Positions 22,090 to 34,846 of a stretch of DNA of 64,000 nucleotides are shown here, piece after piece. Position numbers and translations under genes: made by a program. The notes beneath the pieces are model-generated. The model saw nothing but the letters and a program-made list of their open reading frames with translations, searched no databases and was not told the origin of the DNA. Source of the DNA: Megalobrama amblycephala. Taxonomy: Eukaryota; Chordata; Actinopteri; Cypriniformes; Xenocyprididae. The stretch spans positions 15,434,919 to 15,498,918 of the forward strand of contig NC_063045.1 in NCBI RefSeq assembly GCF_018812025.1, in the 5' to 3' direction. How positions within the stretch are numbered: the stretch's first letter is position 1; every line of letters starts with the position of its first letter.

Positions 22090-24086
22090 CTGGCATTGCA
22101 CGCATCAGATTTCCCAATCTCAGAACGAAAACAGTTTATTATATAAATCAGTACACAAATTAATTAAGCTGTCCAATATTGTGTTAATATAGTAAATGTT
22201 TGTAACCTTTTGCATTTCTTAGTATTGGAGAATTTTTAACCCTTTAGATAGTGTTGAATACAATAGTAATATTTCATATTATGTTATATTAAATAATTAA
22301 TGCAAAATATAAAATGAAAATATAAGATTAGACTGGATTTGACTTGAAATCGCATTTGTAAATGTACTTTTTTTTTGGAAGCTTCAGTCTTTGAAAGCTT
22401 CAAAAATGAGTGATGGATCTTGTGCGGCTGGTAAATGTGGGTAATTCTGAAAGGGTGTGTGGTGTGGCATCTTGACGATTACATCTAAATGATTTCAAGG
22501 GAAGATTAAAAAAGACAATTGCTGCAAAACACATTAAAAGTCATAAAAGGCACCTCTGATGTAACAGCAGCTTGAATTATGTACCTTTCTATCTGGAAAC
22601 AACGCTAAAAAAATTATATTGCTATTCCCATTCAAATTACAATGGGGTACACCAGTGCATTTTTATTACAAAATTTTAATTTGTAAATTATATTACCAGC
22701 ATAACAATGCATGAACTCCACTAAAACGTGAAGATCATGTTCTCCAGCATGATTTGAGATCATCTTGTGCTTCAGTGAAAACATCTGACCATCCATACTA
22801 AGGAGTTTCTCTTGATCAAGGCCACAAATTTGAATAGAAATAATGCAGAATCTTACATATTTATTATTAATTTTATGTCAAAAAGACATTTTATGTCAAT
22901 GTCAATTTTGAAATCCTAAAACTTTTATAGGTTTAAATTTGATTTTGAATCCCAGATTTTCAACGTGGTCTCAGATTTTTTGACCCCACAATATTGGCTG
23001 ATACAAAAATAAATGTTATAACACTGGAATAAATTAACAGCACTGAACATCTGCAATGCAACAATACACTTTCAAGGAAAAAAAAAATATGGAAAATATT
23101 TTTTTACAGAAATACGTTATTTTCTATGTAGACATCTCATTTTATTTCAAAACAACCGAGGGGGAAAAAACATAAAAAAAAAAAAAACATAGTCCAGGAA
23201 ACAAAGATGTACAAGAGAAGCAGGTGGTGGGGGCAAAAAGCAACAGATAGGTTGTCAAAAAGGAGAAGTTTACAAGTTTGTTACTGAAAAGCTCCATCTA
23301 AACTTAGCAACAGGTGCAGACCTGTGGCCTGAGGCCTCTGGGGGCCTTGAGACCATCAACTACAGTCATCGAAAGCTGTATTTGATGCCCATTAAACAAA
23401 TGCTACTGGTGACAAAAATGACATTGGACATTTTGACCGTTATTTCACTGGAAAAACAATACAGTACAGAAAAACAGCAATCGGAAGAAGCAATATTAGA
23501 CTTCAAAAGGCGCAGGTTTCAAAGTAAAAACGCGACGCTGTTGCTCACTCATTAGGCTCGTGCTTTCAAAGAAGTTCATGATCAACAAACACCGATTCGT
23601 TATGCCAAGCGATTGCTTATAAATTATATCAATGTTCACATTATAGTGTTTATATCAGACCCCTGCAAACTCACTGCATTACTAAAAGGCAAATTGTGTT
23701 TCTGCTGTTCCATAAATGCCACCTACTGTCAGAGAATGAAATTGCATTTTCATTCAATAGATAAATCAGACATAAGTTAGTGCATTCATTAAATCTCACT
23801 TAGGATAATAATAAGATAATCACATTTGTAAAGAATATGATAAACATACTTATATATAGACATTATAAATGTATACTTATATATAAATATAACTATAATA
23901 GCCTAATTTACAATTTGACATCTCTTTTCTTAGTTTAAAGGCTGAAATGTGATTTTTATCATTTGATAAAACGCTTTGTTTTTGTCAAACCCTACCTTAT
24001 TTGAACTTGTATTAAGTACAACTTGTATTGCTCATATGGTAGTAATTTTATTCGTGCAGGTCTTAAAAAGGTCTTAAATTTGTGTT
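22090..24086. other. Spacer between the duplicated segments
   Basis: No gene is supported. Around 23696-23760 is a short block (CCACCTACTGTCAGAGAATG, GCATTTTCATTC) that recurs at 41454-41515 beside lingo3, so it is a dispersed repeat fragment. A-homopolymers lie near 23085 and 23175. Confidence 0.45.
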
Positions 24087-24400
24087 ATGTAATGACAAAA
24101 AAAAAGAAAAAAGCAAACGTCCTTTGACTTACTACTGAATTTGAGGAGTCACACCATCAAGCAAAAAAAAAAAAAAAAAAAAACAATCAAAAAAAACATG
24201 GTGTTGACCTTACTTTAACAAACATCTTACTATCTTAAAACTTTTTTTGCATCAAAATAATGCATTTAAAAGGAGAACTATAAGATAAGACACATCAGAT
24301 TTGCAGACATTCATAGTTCCAGGTTAAAGTACTTCACGTTGTTTGAAAGCAGTAGCTGATGTGCAAACTATAACTAAATTCAGATGTAACCTTTGGTTTA
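24087..24400 (+). repeat. Directly duplicated noncoding segment, copy B
   Basis: This is the partner of 21804-22089, about 2.3 kb downstream. It has an expanded A-run near 24165-24184. It begins with TTATGTAA (24085-24092), a perfect match to the NFIL3/PAR-bZIP D-box consensus; copy A has GATGTAAT at the corresponding place. Confidence 0.85.
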
Positions 24401-27400
24401 AAAACTGTAGATACCCAGGACATGCACCCCCCCACCCCCCACCCCCCAAACACACACACTATTTGCGGTATGTCACCATTGAATGGTCTGTGATAGGCAA
24501 GAGAGACATGCATGAAGTGTTTATGTATTGTATATATTGTTTATATATTGTATTTCAAGAGCTTTTCTAGGTTTCCTGACTAACTTCTGTTCAATGTATA
24601 CTTGACACAGGAAGAGGGAAAGCATGTGAACAGCCACTTTTGACTTTCTCTTTGTGTATGCATCTGTGTGTATGTGGCACAGCGACAAAGCAGGCAGAGG
24701 GTATATTTAGATACACAGCGTGTGTCACCATCACCACACCTAAACTGTTAGCCTATCCTATGAGTGCATGTCCGCATTAGCAGGCTGGCAGACAACAAAA
24801 AAATCATCTCACAATTAGCAAGCAAAGCCTTTCACAAATTTACATTTCCCCAGAGGATGGTTTTCAAAATCTGTTAGACATTTAGCAACAAACAGATTTT
24901 GTCGAAACTGACTGCAAGATGCCAAGTTAGCAACTTATGTAAAATGCACGACAGTTTCACGTTCCAGTAACTGGCTGAAAATAAACAGGGTGGTATTACT
25001 GGCTATAAACAGATGTCTTGGATGTCATCAGTAGGTACAACTATAGTGATGAAACCAAACATGAAATATCGGAAACACAAGGTGAGAATTTAGACTGCAA
25101 ATCGATGCTATGTCTTTACAAGGGAGCAGCAAAGCTGTCAATGTGGAGCGGCTCATTTGAGCGACTTTCAAAGTGCACTGCTAAAAACCCACCAGCCCTT
25201 CAACACATTAACACCTAAATGTCTTTTATTTTGACACATCACTAAGAAATGTTGACTGATAAAGAGAATTAGGTTAGTCTTGGAGTAGAACCGCATGTCA
25301 GTGTGGTTAGCGTACCACTGTGGCCCACACAATTATTTAAAAAAAAAAGCCTGTTTGCAAGCTAACAGTGGTTAAATTGGTGTTAGGTGCAAGAATTCCA
25401 TTGGCCAGTGGGAAAAAGAGAATTTGCTGAAGGCTAAAATTGATTTTACATATCAAGGATCTACATCTATAAAATTATGTAGCATTCTGATGCATTATAT
25501 AATATGTATAAACAACGTTTGGCTTTCAAAATCTAACCGACAATGATGACAATATAATATTTGCATACTGAAAAGTGATGGACGAACTTTCTATCTGTAG
25601 AGCACTGATGACGTATTTTTGCAGGCTAACCTCAGAAGTTAGCATCACCCTGGTCAGGGTTAGGGTTTAAAAAAAGTATTTTTCCATTAGTTTTCGTTCA
25701 TCATGATAATCTTCACAAATCACACAACTTTTATGAATTTTGAAATACAATCAGCAGAATTAAAAATCTAAAGGTAAGCTATAAACGAACAACACTGTGG
25801 TCGCATTACTTCAACGTCATATCATTAAGCTTCTGACAACTCTTTAAGTCTTTATTTATCAAACATTTTCCCTGAAAGTTCAAGTTATAATAGTTTATAA
25901 AAGCGAACTAGTGAGTAGTTGAGTTTACCGCTTCGGCTGATGATGTTTAATATTCCTGAAAACCTCTATAGTCCCATTTAGCCACTTCTTAGCCTTTTTC
26001 AAGACATGTAAACAAGGGGGTATTACTGATGTCTTGATAAATAAAGACTTAAAGGGTTGTCAGAAACTTAATGTTGTAGAATAAAACGTGAAATCTTGAG
26101 CTTGTGTTGACCACAGACCTTATTTCAGACATTTAACCCAAAACCCATTCAAGAATTTAAGATGATGAAACTGGAAGCGCTAAATGCTAACTCGTTTCCA
26201 GGTTTTAAATCAATTTACAAAAATGTCATCCCTGGAGAACTCTATTTGAATACCAACTTTCCATTGATCTTTTCTTTCTTGCATTGGCATCTATTTAAAG
26301 ATGTGCTCAGTTGTCCTGGACTTAGACTAACATCTAATTTCTAGTGCAAGCGAAAATGCAGGGGTGTTTACCAAGGTAAAACAAACAGTATTTAACTGAT
26401 CATGTAATCCCAACATTTCTCCCTCGACCCTCCTCATGTAAAATAAATACACTTTATTGGGCTTGTATAACTTGATTTTGAGAGTGTACATGATTTTGAG
26501 CATATATTAATGCTATTCATTCTTTAATGTGTAAGATGACAATGCTGCTACGATTTTAGCCCTGATTTTCACTCGTTGACAGTTTAATGGAAATCGCAGA
26601 TAAATGCGACAAAATCTGAGGCAATCGGTGCTTTCATATGCGAGTGACAATAACAACAGCAAGCTAAATATGCTCAATGCTAAAAATATGGACCTTTCTG
26701 CGACTCCGAGTCATGCAGTGTGAAATGTGTCTTGACTAGAAATTACATCTGTGATGACCTACAGCCAATGAGAGCTAAAATACAGGGCAAGGGAAGCACC
26801 GACAACTTGGATTGCAAGCTTCTTGCAGGCTACCATTTTTGACAGGAATAAATCCAGTCTTGCGCGAGAACTCCTGTCTCACTTGTGATCTTATTTCCTG
26901 TATCATTTCTCGCGTGTTTGGTTGTTTATAGACCCGTTAGAGTTGTCAGCGATTCCTCGTGTTGAAAGGTTGTGTAACGTGTGACCCCCTGACGCCGATC
27001 TGTTGTGTAATGGGCACAGAATTAATTGTGAATGTGATGACGAAGACAAAGCAGTTCTGGTTCTCCATCAAAATTTTAAACTTATAAGCACTATTCCTTT
27101 TTTTCCTTGAAGGACTGGTATTTCCTTCTGGTAGCCTAATACAAATCTAGCCTATCGCTTTCAAATCTGCAAATGACCTGCAAATCTGTTTTTACACTAT
27201 AGTAAAGCTAAATTACTGTGCACAAATACACACGCTAATACTGGTCAGCGTAGCACCACATTGCAGGCTTGGTCTCATAGCTGTGGTATGAGCGAGCATC
27301 CACAATTCATATCCTCCACACCAAGACAATGCACTGCTTGCGCTGCGTTCAACAAACACGCAATGTTTCATTGGCTCGTGGCTTGGCCTAACAGTCTGTT

Positions 27401-29222
27401 TTTTTGTTTTGTTTTTTTTGCTCTGTGGTGAGCATACACGTACCTCGCTGTCACGCTCTGAAGCCCAGATTCCAAGCTCATAAAAAGGCAGAGCAGATGA
27501 AAGAAAGGGATGAACAGGATGTGGTTAGCCTACATGAAAACTCACACACTCTGTTAACTTGGAGAAAGGTTCTGAGGAGAGAAAAAAGAAACCACAGTGA
27601 GCGTGGGGTTAGCTGTACAAAACGCAAGGTGCACAAGACTAGAAGATCTGCGCATACTCTCATGCTACTGTTGAGATTTTGATAATATGCATTCTGTGGA
27701 TCCAAAATTATTGAAACTGTTAAGGTATGAATTTGGCATTACATATAGCAGGGTTAATATGGTTAACTAAATATATAAACCATAAAAAAACTTGATGTAG
27801 GCTACTAAGATAACTAAAACTGAAACTAAAAATGAAATAAAAATAATAAAAAATGAATACAAGCTATATAGACATTTAAAAAAAAAAAAAAATCTAATAA
27901 AAATAGCAAACATTTACAAAATCGAAAATATAAAAAACTCATTCAAAATATTAATAAAAACTATAATAGTATCTCAATGATACTAAAATAACACTGACAG
28001 GCATATATCAAATTAAGTAGCATTTAATTTTAAATAAATATAGCACATAAAAGTTTTAAGTTAAACTTCTCACAAAAGGTTGTTAGGTTCTATGTTATTA
28101 AATAATCAATACACTAATTAAAGTTCACATTTTGGGGTTTCTGTTTTAAAAAAAATAAAATAAATGATAAAAAAAATAATACAAGTCAGAAATTTGTGCT
28201 TAATATATCCACAAATCATTTTGTTTGCGTATGACACTTGCTTTGATATTGAGTTATCTAATGCAGTGACATTCAGACATTTGTAAATGTGACTACAAGA
28301 AGTATTTAGAAAACTAAATAAACTAATTAAAAGACCCATATGATTGAGTGGAAGAAAATTATGTTTTATCTGACCTTTTGTCTGGAAAGGAAGCTAAAAT
28401 TAACATTATCGGCATAGCGCCAATACAATGTGTTAATGACATCAGAGGGGAAGTAGGGCTAGGTCTTAGATCTAATGTACAGTTGTTAGCATGGCATTTG
28501 TTCTCACTATATCTCTCTGTCCTTCACAATAAATCATTCTTCCACTGGTAACCCACAAAATGACGGCTTATCAGACAGTGTGTGGGTTCTTGGAACCCTC
28601 AGTGGGAAGTCTCAGGTTCCGATCTTGTCTGAATCACCCCAGTGGTCACACTCATGTCCTGGATGCTGCACACGCCCCCAACACTTCATAGTCACTTCAT
28701 AATCAGCCTGTTGGTATTAGCATTGCTCATGTGTTGAATGTGTTTGAACTGACAATGGTATTGCAATTGCTAATAGGCAGAGAGCTGAAACTGAAAGTCC
28801 TTGACATAGACTTTGATGTTTCTACAGGTATTAGTAATAATCTGCAACAATTGTTAATTTTAAATTAGCTAGTCAACTGACTAGCGCAACTGCAACAACA
28901 ACAACAACAACAATCACCACAAGGGGATTTTTTTGTCTTATTACCTCATCTACAACCCTACTGACAAAAACATTACACAGTTTCAGCTGTGTGGCACCTG
29001 TAACCAAACTGGTCTCTAGCAGGTAAAGGTCAAGACGTTTAACAGAAATTGATTTGCTATGACACTCATAACCTATTGCAGATTGTATCAATGACTGTAA
29101 TCTGACACATAAATGAACCAGTAAGACCACCTGCAAAGGAAATAACTCTGCTCTTTTGTCATAGGTAAAGCTCCTGGTGACAGCATGACTGAGAAGTGGG
29201 TCTAACATCTGACTAACTCCAG
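24401..29222. other. Intergenic or intronic DNA upstream of NFIL3-like gene 2
   Basis: No coding region is supported. Noted items are a C-rich run at 24427-24450, an imperfect inverted repeat at 25819-26078 (described separately), an A-run near 27879-27892 and a (CAA)n run near 28890-28912. The interval 28550-28720 has a tRNA-like GGTTCCGATC motif, but too little else to call a SINE. Confidence 0.4.
25819..26078. repeat. Inverted repeat with ~40-bp arms
   Basis: CTTTAAGTCTTTATTTATCA (left arm, near 25842-25861) is mirrored by TGATAAATAAAGACTTAAAG at about 26035-26054. Complementarity extends outward through TTCTGACAAC / GTTGTCAGAA. The ~170-bp loop has no frame. It is probably a degenerate MITE. 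Confidence 0.65.
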
Positions 29223-29291
29223 ACACCACATACAGAAAGAGAGCAGGTGCATCTTGCGTGAAACCAATCAGAAAGTTCCTACCCGGTGAAA

Positions 29292-30077
29292 ATGGAGTCT
29301 GCTTTCTCACAGATGAGGTGGGAACCTGATGAAGAGGCTGAAGAGACCTCCTTGAGAGGTCTGGGATTGCGTCGCAAACGGGAGTTCATCCCCGAGGAAA
29401 AGAAAGATGCGACTTACTGGGAGAAACGGCGCAAGAACAACGAAGCGGCGAAGCGCTCGCGAGAGAAGCGAAGGGTCAATGACTACGTATTGGAGACTCG
29501 TTTGGTTTCATTAAGCGAGGAAAATGCCCGTCTACGAGCTGAGCTGTTGACTCTAAAGCTTCGGTATGGTTTGCTCAACTCTGGAGCCCCCTTCTCTTCA
29601 TCTCAAAGGGCTCTATCTCAGCTTCACTCTTTGGCCCCACAACCCCTGGTTTCTTGCCCAGACAAAGATCTCTACTGGGGTAGAAGGCAAGAGAGAGAGG
29701 CTTCCAATCTTTTGGGGAACCAACAAGCACCCGTCTGTCTGGGTACCCACCCTGGGTCGGCATTCCTTCCCACGCAGCCTATGGCCATGAGAAGAAATCA
29801 ACCGTACTTCCTAGACTTCCCCACCCTCCATTCTCATACAGCCGCACCTTTACTCTTTTCACCACACCTCACCCCAGCAACAGCACCTTGGGCAGGACGG
29901 CCCCTGCTCCAGCCAGGGAGTCAGAGGATCTTGTCGGACGACGAGGGGGAGCAGCAAGTGCCGGCGGATTCCAGCACTGCCCTGCCCCATAAACTAAGAC
30001 TGAAGTCGCAAAACTCACAGCGCAAAGACAATGGAACTAAATCTACATCTCCTATTCCTGCATACATTTCAGATTGA
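29292..30077 (+). CDS. nfil3-like: NFIL3/E4BP4-family bZIP transcription factor, gene 2
   Basis: A 261-residue protein. The basic region ([17 protein letters not shown], residues 45-61) follows [15 protein letters not shown], nearly identical to the block before the basic region in vertebrate NFIL3. Zipper leucines are at 67, 74, 81 and 88. Near the C-terminus LPHKLRLK (231-238) resembles the LPHKLRIK segment of NFIL3, but the protein ends about 20 residues later. It therefore lacks the long C-terminal region of mammalian NFIL3. ATG 29292 has A at -3 and G at +4. A possible acceptor (CTAACTCCAG) lies at 29221-29222. The expected role is a nuclear D-box-binding repressor. It lies 10.6 kb downstream of gene 1 on the same strand, so the pair is a tandem duplication. 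The exact fish paralogue number is not assignable here. Confidence 0.93.
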   Translation: MESAFSQMRWEPDEEAEETSLRGLGLRRKREFIPEEKKDATYWEKRRKNNEAAKRSREKRRVNDYVLETRLVSLSEENARLRAELLTLKLRYGLLNSGAPFSSSQRALSQLHSLAPQPLVSCPDKDLYWGRRQEREASNLLGNQQAPVCLGTHPGSAFLPTQPMAMRRNQPYFLDFPTLHSHTAAPLLFSPHLTPATAPWAGRPLLQPGSQRILSDDEGEQQVPADSSTALPHKLRLKSQNSQRKDNGTKSTSPIPAYISD

Positions 30078-30334
30078 AATCAAACTGTCTAAAATGACTC
30101 AGCAGATATGAGTCATCCTTAATTACCACATTTGTGGTATTTAAACTTGGCTATTTTCCAGGAAGTTTGTTGTAAACCATTTGATATAAGAAATATTTCT
30201 TTGATCAAAAGGTCAGACATACAGATAAAGTTTCCGAAATTCATTTTGAAGAGTCAGTATTTCCAGTACTGAGGTGGAAAGAGGCCAACTTGAACTGGGA
30301 TAATGACTCACGTTTTTTAGTACTTGAAATGTTC

Positions 30335-30460
30335 CACCTCTTTTTTACCTTTAGCATAGACAGGAAAGTAGAGATGAAAGAAGGAGAATAGGATCAGGAC
30401 TTGACCCAGGTCAGACTCAAACCGGAGTCATTTTGAGCCTACAGCTTTGATGTCACGTTG
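30335..30460 (-). repeat. SINE-like dispersed repeat (copy 3 of 3)
   Basis: GACAGGAAAGTAGAGATGA, then AGGACTTGACCCAGGTCAGA and ACTCAAACCGGAGTCA parallel the segments at 935-1085 and 12245-12385. The tRNA-like B-box reading on the minus strand is weak. Confidence 0.35.
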
Positions 30461-31590
30461 GCATTTTCGCATTTGACAGATGCTTTAAGCGAGTTACGTT
30501 GCATTCAAAATATGAATTTTATCATTTTATGCATTCCATATTACAACAGAAATGTTGTAATGTTCATGTTGGGGTGGGGGTGGGGTTGGATCTCAAAGAG
30601 GTTGGATCTGATGCTGATAGCATCCATTTGCAATTTCTTTGGGAACATCGATATATGTTTCTGAGTGGCCTAAAGTATTTGGTTAACCACCAATCAGATG
30701 CATGTAAATTTTAGGGAAACCCACCACACCTCAAACAGTCTGAAAGGGGGAGCTAAGAGGATCTTTCTGGAATCCTTTAATTGTTCTGGTGAAGGCTGCA
30801 TGTTTGTTTTGTTTTTTATTTCACTTTTCATTTTGTTGTGCCGCTGGCTGTGTCATGTGACATCTCAGTCATGAGACTTTTTTTGATATGGCTCCTGTTT
30901 TTGGAAAGGTGTTCATGCACAAACTATGGTCATCTGTGACATCCAAAACAGTTGCTTGCTTGCTACACAAAGTTGTCATCACACAGTATGTGGCCTGTAA
31001 TTTTTGTCATCATACCTTTTAACATGTTTTGAGTTCTTGTTTTAGTTTAAACTGCATATGAACCAGTGCTACACATGAACATACAGTGCCTTTGCACAAT
31101 ATACCTGCTGTAAACTAGCCTTAATTCAATTTCATGTAATTTTTCAATACACAATACATTATGTATAATTTTGAAAGACTTGGAATTATAAAGCGCTGAT
31201 CTTTGATGATGCCGTAACTCTTTTGTTTGATTTATAACGTATAATTTTAGACTAATGCATGATCATTGTTATCTTTTAGAGACAAATTCCTCAAACATAG
31301 ACTGACTGACCAACAAAACCAACTTCCAAATCTCAGGCATTTTGTTTCTGTTGATGTTAAAACATGCACAGGGGCTGCTAAGAGCCTTTTTGATAGCCTT
31401 GCAACACATTTGAACTTGCTTATAAAATCTTATCAGTCTTCTTTTTTCTTTTCAGCCGCTTTATTCAAATGACATGCTAAGTTCCTGGTAAGCGCTTGAA
31501 GACCGATCTTCATTTTATAAAATAATTTACAAACTTTGTTTTGTCTATAATGTATTCTTTTTATTTTTTGGTACATTCTTGAATGACAAA

Positions 31591-31634
31591 ATGGCTAATG
31601 CAGTTAGCATCGGCATGCTAACTGCATTAGCCAT
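31591..31634. repeat. Perfect 20-bp hairpin with a 4-nt loop
   Basis: ATGGCTAATGCAGTTAGCAT (31591-31610) and ATGCTAACTGCATTAGCCAT (31615-31634) are exact reverse complements around the loop CGGC. It lies about 1.5 kb after the stop codon of NFIL3-like gene 2 and could be in its 3' UTR. It is shorter than a usual microRNA precursor. Confidence 0.9.
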
Positions 31635-31997
31635 GTTAGCAACAACAGTGGCTGACAAACCATGGAAGGAGGATATCTAAAACCATGTGTCACTGACTGA
31701 CCAGCTCATTTTCATTTAGAAATACAGTTTATGAATGTAAATCACTTTTGCTTATATGCTATTTTAGGTTTACAACTCAATAATGAAATATTGAATATAG
31801 AAAGACATACAGTCAAAATAATGATTAGTCTAGTTCAAAAATGGATTACCTTAAGTCTTCTCTTAAGGTGCATTCAGTCCATGTTGCAATTACCGTAATT
31901 ACAAGATTTCAGCTTGTAAAGGGCATTCACATCCTTGTAGAGCTTGTGATTACAGCTTGTAAGAATGGGTCTGTTTGACTTGAAAAGGCACTGCACA

Positions 31998-32107
31998 GGG
32001 GTGCGTTTCCCAAAGCGAACTATGGTCGCAAGTTCCGTCGTTACCAATAGAGTTCAATGGGACTAACGACCATGGTTCACTAACGATGCTTTCGGGAAAC
32101 TCACCCC
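31998..32107. mobile_element. Small palindromic MITE
   Basis: GGGGTGCGTTTCCC at the left is mirrored by GGGAAACTCACCCC at the right. ACTATGGTCG and CGACCATGGT form inner complementary blocks. The length is about 110 bp. It is non-coding. Confidence 0.75.
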
Positions 32108-32297
32108 AGATTGATCAGTGTATGACATCAAAGTACTGCGAGAGTGATTAAAGAGCAGACATAGTGTTGTGCTAATAGTTGAGCTACAGGAGCAGTACAG
32201 TTTTTTTTTTTTACACATTTTTACAAAGATTCATATTTTATACATTTTGTCATGTTGCATTAAGATGTAAGATCTTCAGAGTTTTTTTCATTTTTAC

Positions 32298-32303
32298 AAT
32301 AAA
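32298..32303 (+). terminator. Candidate poly(A) signal AATAAA
   Basis: This is a canonical AATAAA that could end a long 3' UTR of NFIL3-like gene 2. It is offered only as a candidate because AATAAA is frequent by chance in AT-rich DNA. Confidence 0.2.
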
Positions 32304-33140
32304 GTGCAAATGAAAATCTCGGCTTTTTGACTTCATTTATTTATTGTAAGCAACATAGCACAGTTCAGTCATGTTAAAGCACTGAACACAAAATAAATTA
32401 TTATAATACACTTTGAGAATTACTTTTATCTTGATGCTTTTCCTTACGGCGGTGAGACAAGGTGTATGTGAGTTGTGCTGCTTGCTTCTGGTGACAGGCT
32501 GAAGGACTTCACAGGGGCTGCTGCGGTTAAAGAGTGTGAAAGGGGGGCTGCAAACAAAGTTTCAGTGGCGTGTAGGGGTGGGAAAGGTGGAGAGGGGGTT
32601 TCTCAGCACTAATGAGTCACCGTTAATGATCAGTCGCGTTGTCTACAGGATATACGCCGCAAACACACTGCACAAGGTGAGGAGAGCAAGCAGCAACAAT
32701 CCGATTGTTACCACCAAAGCAAGCAAGTGATTCAGTGACTTGCATAACAAGCCTGACACAAAGTAATCTTGCATAACTATGGCATTTCTTCATGAACCAA
32801 AGTAGTTTTTAGCATTTTTGTTGTTTAAAACTGGATTTGCATACACTTCACTTTCACTTTACTGTTAAAAGTTCTTCATTTCCTTTTTTATGCTCTAACC
32901 ACCTGAGAGATGAAGGGAGAGAAGTACAATGAAGAAATAGGAAGTTAAAAGTATATTGTCTTTTACATCTTTGAACCACATCCTCTAGAGCAAATTAATT
33001 CAGTTGCAAGAGTACAGGATCTAATTGTTTTCATGCATTTATCATTGTTGAAAATCTATTTTAGACAGCTCCTTGACCCAACAGTACCTCGTACAGATGA
33101 GGCTAGCATAAGCTACAAGCTAGCAGACTTGCTAATCCTA

Positions 33141-33812
33141 AAGGATTAGTTCACTTTCAAATACAATTTTCCTGATAATTTACTCACCCCCATGTCATCC
33201 AAGATGTCCATGTCCTTCTTTCTTCAGTCGAAAAGAAATTAAGGTTTTTGATGAAAACATTCCAGGATTATTCTCCTTATAGTGGACTTCAATGGCCTCC
33301 AAACGGTTGAAGGTCAAAATGACAGTTTCAGTGCAGCTTCAAAGGGCTTTAAACGATACCAGACGAGGAATAAGGGTCTCATCTAGGGAAACGATCGGTC
33401 ATTTTCAAAAAAAAATGTAAAAGTATATGCTTTATATAAACAAATGATCGCCTTCCAAGTGCTTCCTCCAAAACCGCACTTTCGTATTCTTCAAAAAGCT
33501 TACACTTAATGTCCTACGCCTTCCCTATTCTACTTACGGAACGAACGTGGCGCCAGTTCCTTTTTTTCCGTAAGTAGAATAGGGAAGGCATAGGAAGTAC
33601 AGCGTACAGTTTTTTAAGATGCACTGAAACTGTAATTTTGACCTTCAACCGTTTGGAGGCCATTGAAGTCCACAATAAGGAGAATAATCCTGGAATGTTT
33701 TCATCAAAAACCTTAATTTCTTTTTGACTGAAGAAAGAAAGACATGAACATCTTGGATGACCTGGGGATGAGTAATTATCAGGAAAATTTTATTTGAAAG
33801 TGAACTAATCAT
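33141..33812. mobile_element. 672-bp hairpin-forming MITE
   Basis: The left arm from GATTAGTTCACTTTCAAATA is mirrored by TATTTGAAAGTGAACTAATC at the right end. Nearly the whole arm is complementary, including CAAACGGTTGAAGGTCAAAA and its reverse near 33640. An inner palindrome surrounds CTATTCTACTTACGGAA (33520s) and its mirror (33565-33590). A fragment of the same family is at 5639-5832. Confidence 0.85.
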
Positions 33813-34828
33813 TAACAAATTACGTGGCACAGCTTTATAATTTTGGATTCTGACTAGTCAATCCCAGCATTCTGCGGTCAAATATTTTTGTATAATAACT
33901 GCTATATTTGTCAATGGCGACCAGTTTCCTAAATAACAATGCTGCTGTCAATTGACAATTGTCTCTTGTAGCACTCAACAGTCTTTCTTCTCATATATTA
34001 AAACAATTCATCTTAAATCCATATTTCAGTGTTTAGACCTACTCTGTCACCTCTTTTCTGCCATTCACCAAAAGATATAAAAAGAGTGTCATTTATATAT
34101 TTTATCCACAAGCTGATTTATATAAACTTAGCCTACCAATGCTAGCTCTAACAGAAGATAAGATTGCTTAAAGAAATATACACTGTATTCTTAAACATCT
34201 TTCCTTAATGACAGCCATGATTCATCAATCACACATTTTTCTTTCAGTTTGAGTCACTGCCCGCCATAAGCACACTCTTTGTGCAATTACATCATACAGT
34301 AGGTTAGCAAAAGAACAAATGTATTGCATGAATATGAATATCAGATACAACTACTAGACATTTTGTAGGCATAATAATGGATCAGTCCTTCCATAACAAA
34401 TCAATCAGTTGCAAAGTACAGATGTGTAGTACACCTAATAAACACACAGAATAATAGCTGCACAGAGACCTGCATTATCTTTTTTTGTACAATGTGCTAA
34501 TCTCCATAATGGGTAAATGCATATTAATATTGCATAGACAGATCTTGCATCTTTGGTGTGAAAGTGAAACATGACACTTCTCTTTTTTCATTTTATTTAT
34601 AGACTGTTAAGTACAAAATTCCTGGCCACACACAACTAAATCTACAACATCATTAAGACATCAGATCACTCTTATTTTGTGTTATGATTACATTTATTTA
34701 CTTTAGATAGGCCTATACTATATAAATAAGAGGGTTGTTGTGTGAGAATCACAACCAGTGTGATATTGCCTAAATTTATGTCACTAATTTAGAGACAATA
34801 TCATTTATTTAATCCAGTGGTTCTCCAC
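33813..34828. other. Intergenic DNA, nothing identified
   Basis: About 1 kb of AT-rich sequence without a gene-like frame, recognised repeat or splice context. Confidence 0.45.
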
Positions 34829-34846
34829 TATGTTCCTGGAGCCCCC

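Larger units (their letters stand above)
30078..33140. other. 3' flank of NFIL3-like gene 2
   Basis: No coding region. It contains a SINE-like repeat (30335-30460), a perfect hairpin (31591-31634), a small palindromic MITE (31998-32107) and a candidate AATAAA at 32298-32303. If the 3' UTR extends to that signal it would be about 2.2 kb long, which the sequence alone does not prove. Confidence 0.4.

Noticed and set aside
28550..28720. tRNA-derived SINE
   Set aside because: Only one B-box-like word was found, with no A-box at proper spacing, no tail and no second copy.
29286..29291. GTG as start of NFIL3-like gene 2
   Set aside because: ATG 29292, two codons later, has a good Kozak context; eukaryotic GTG starts are rare.
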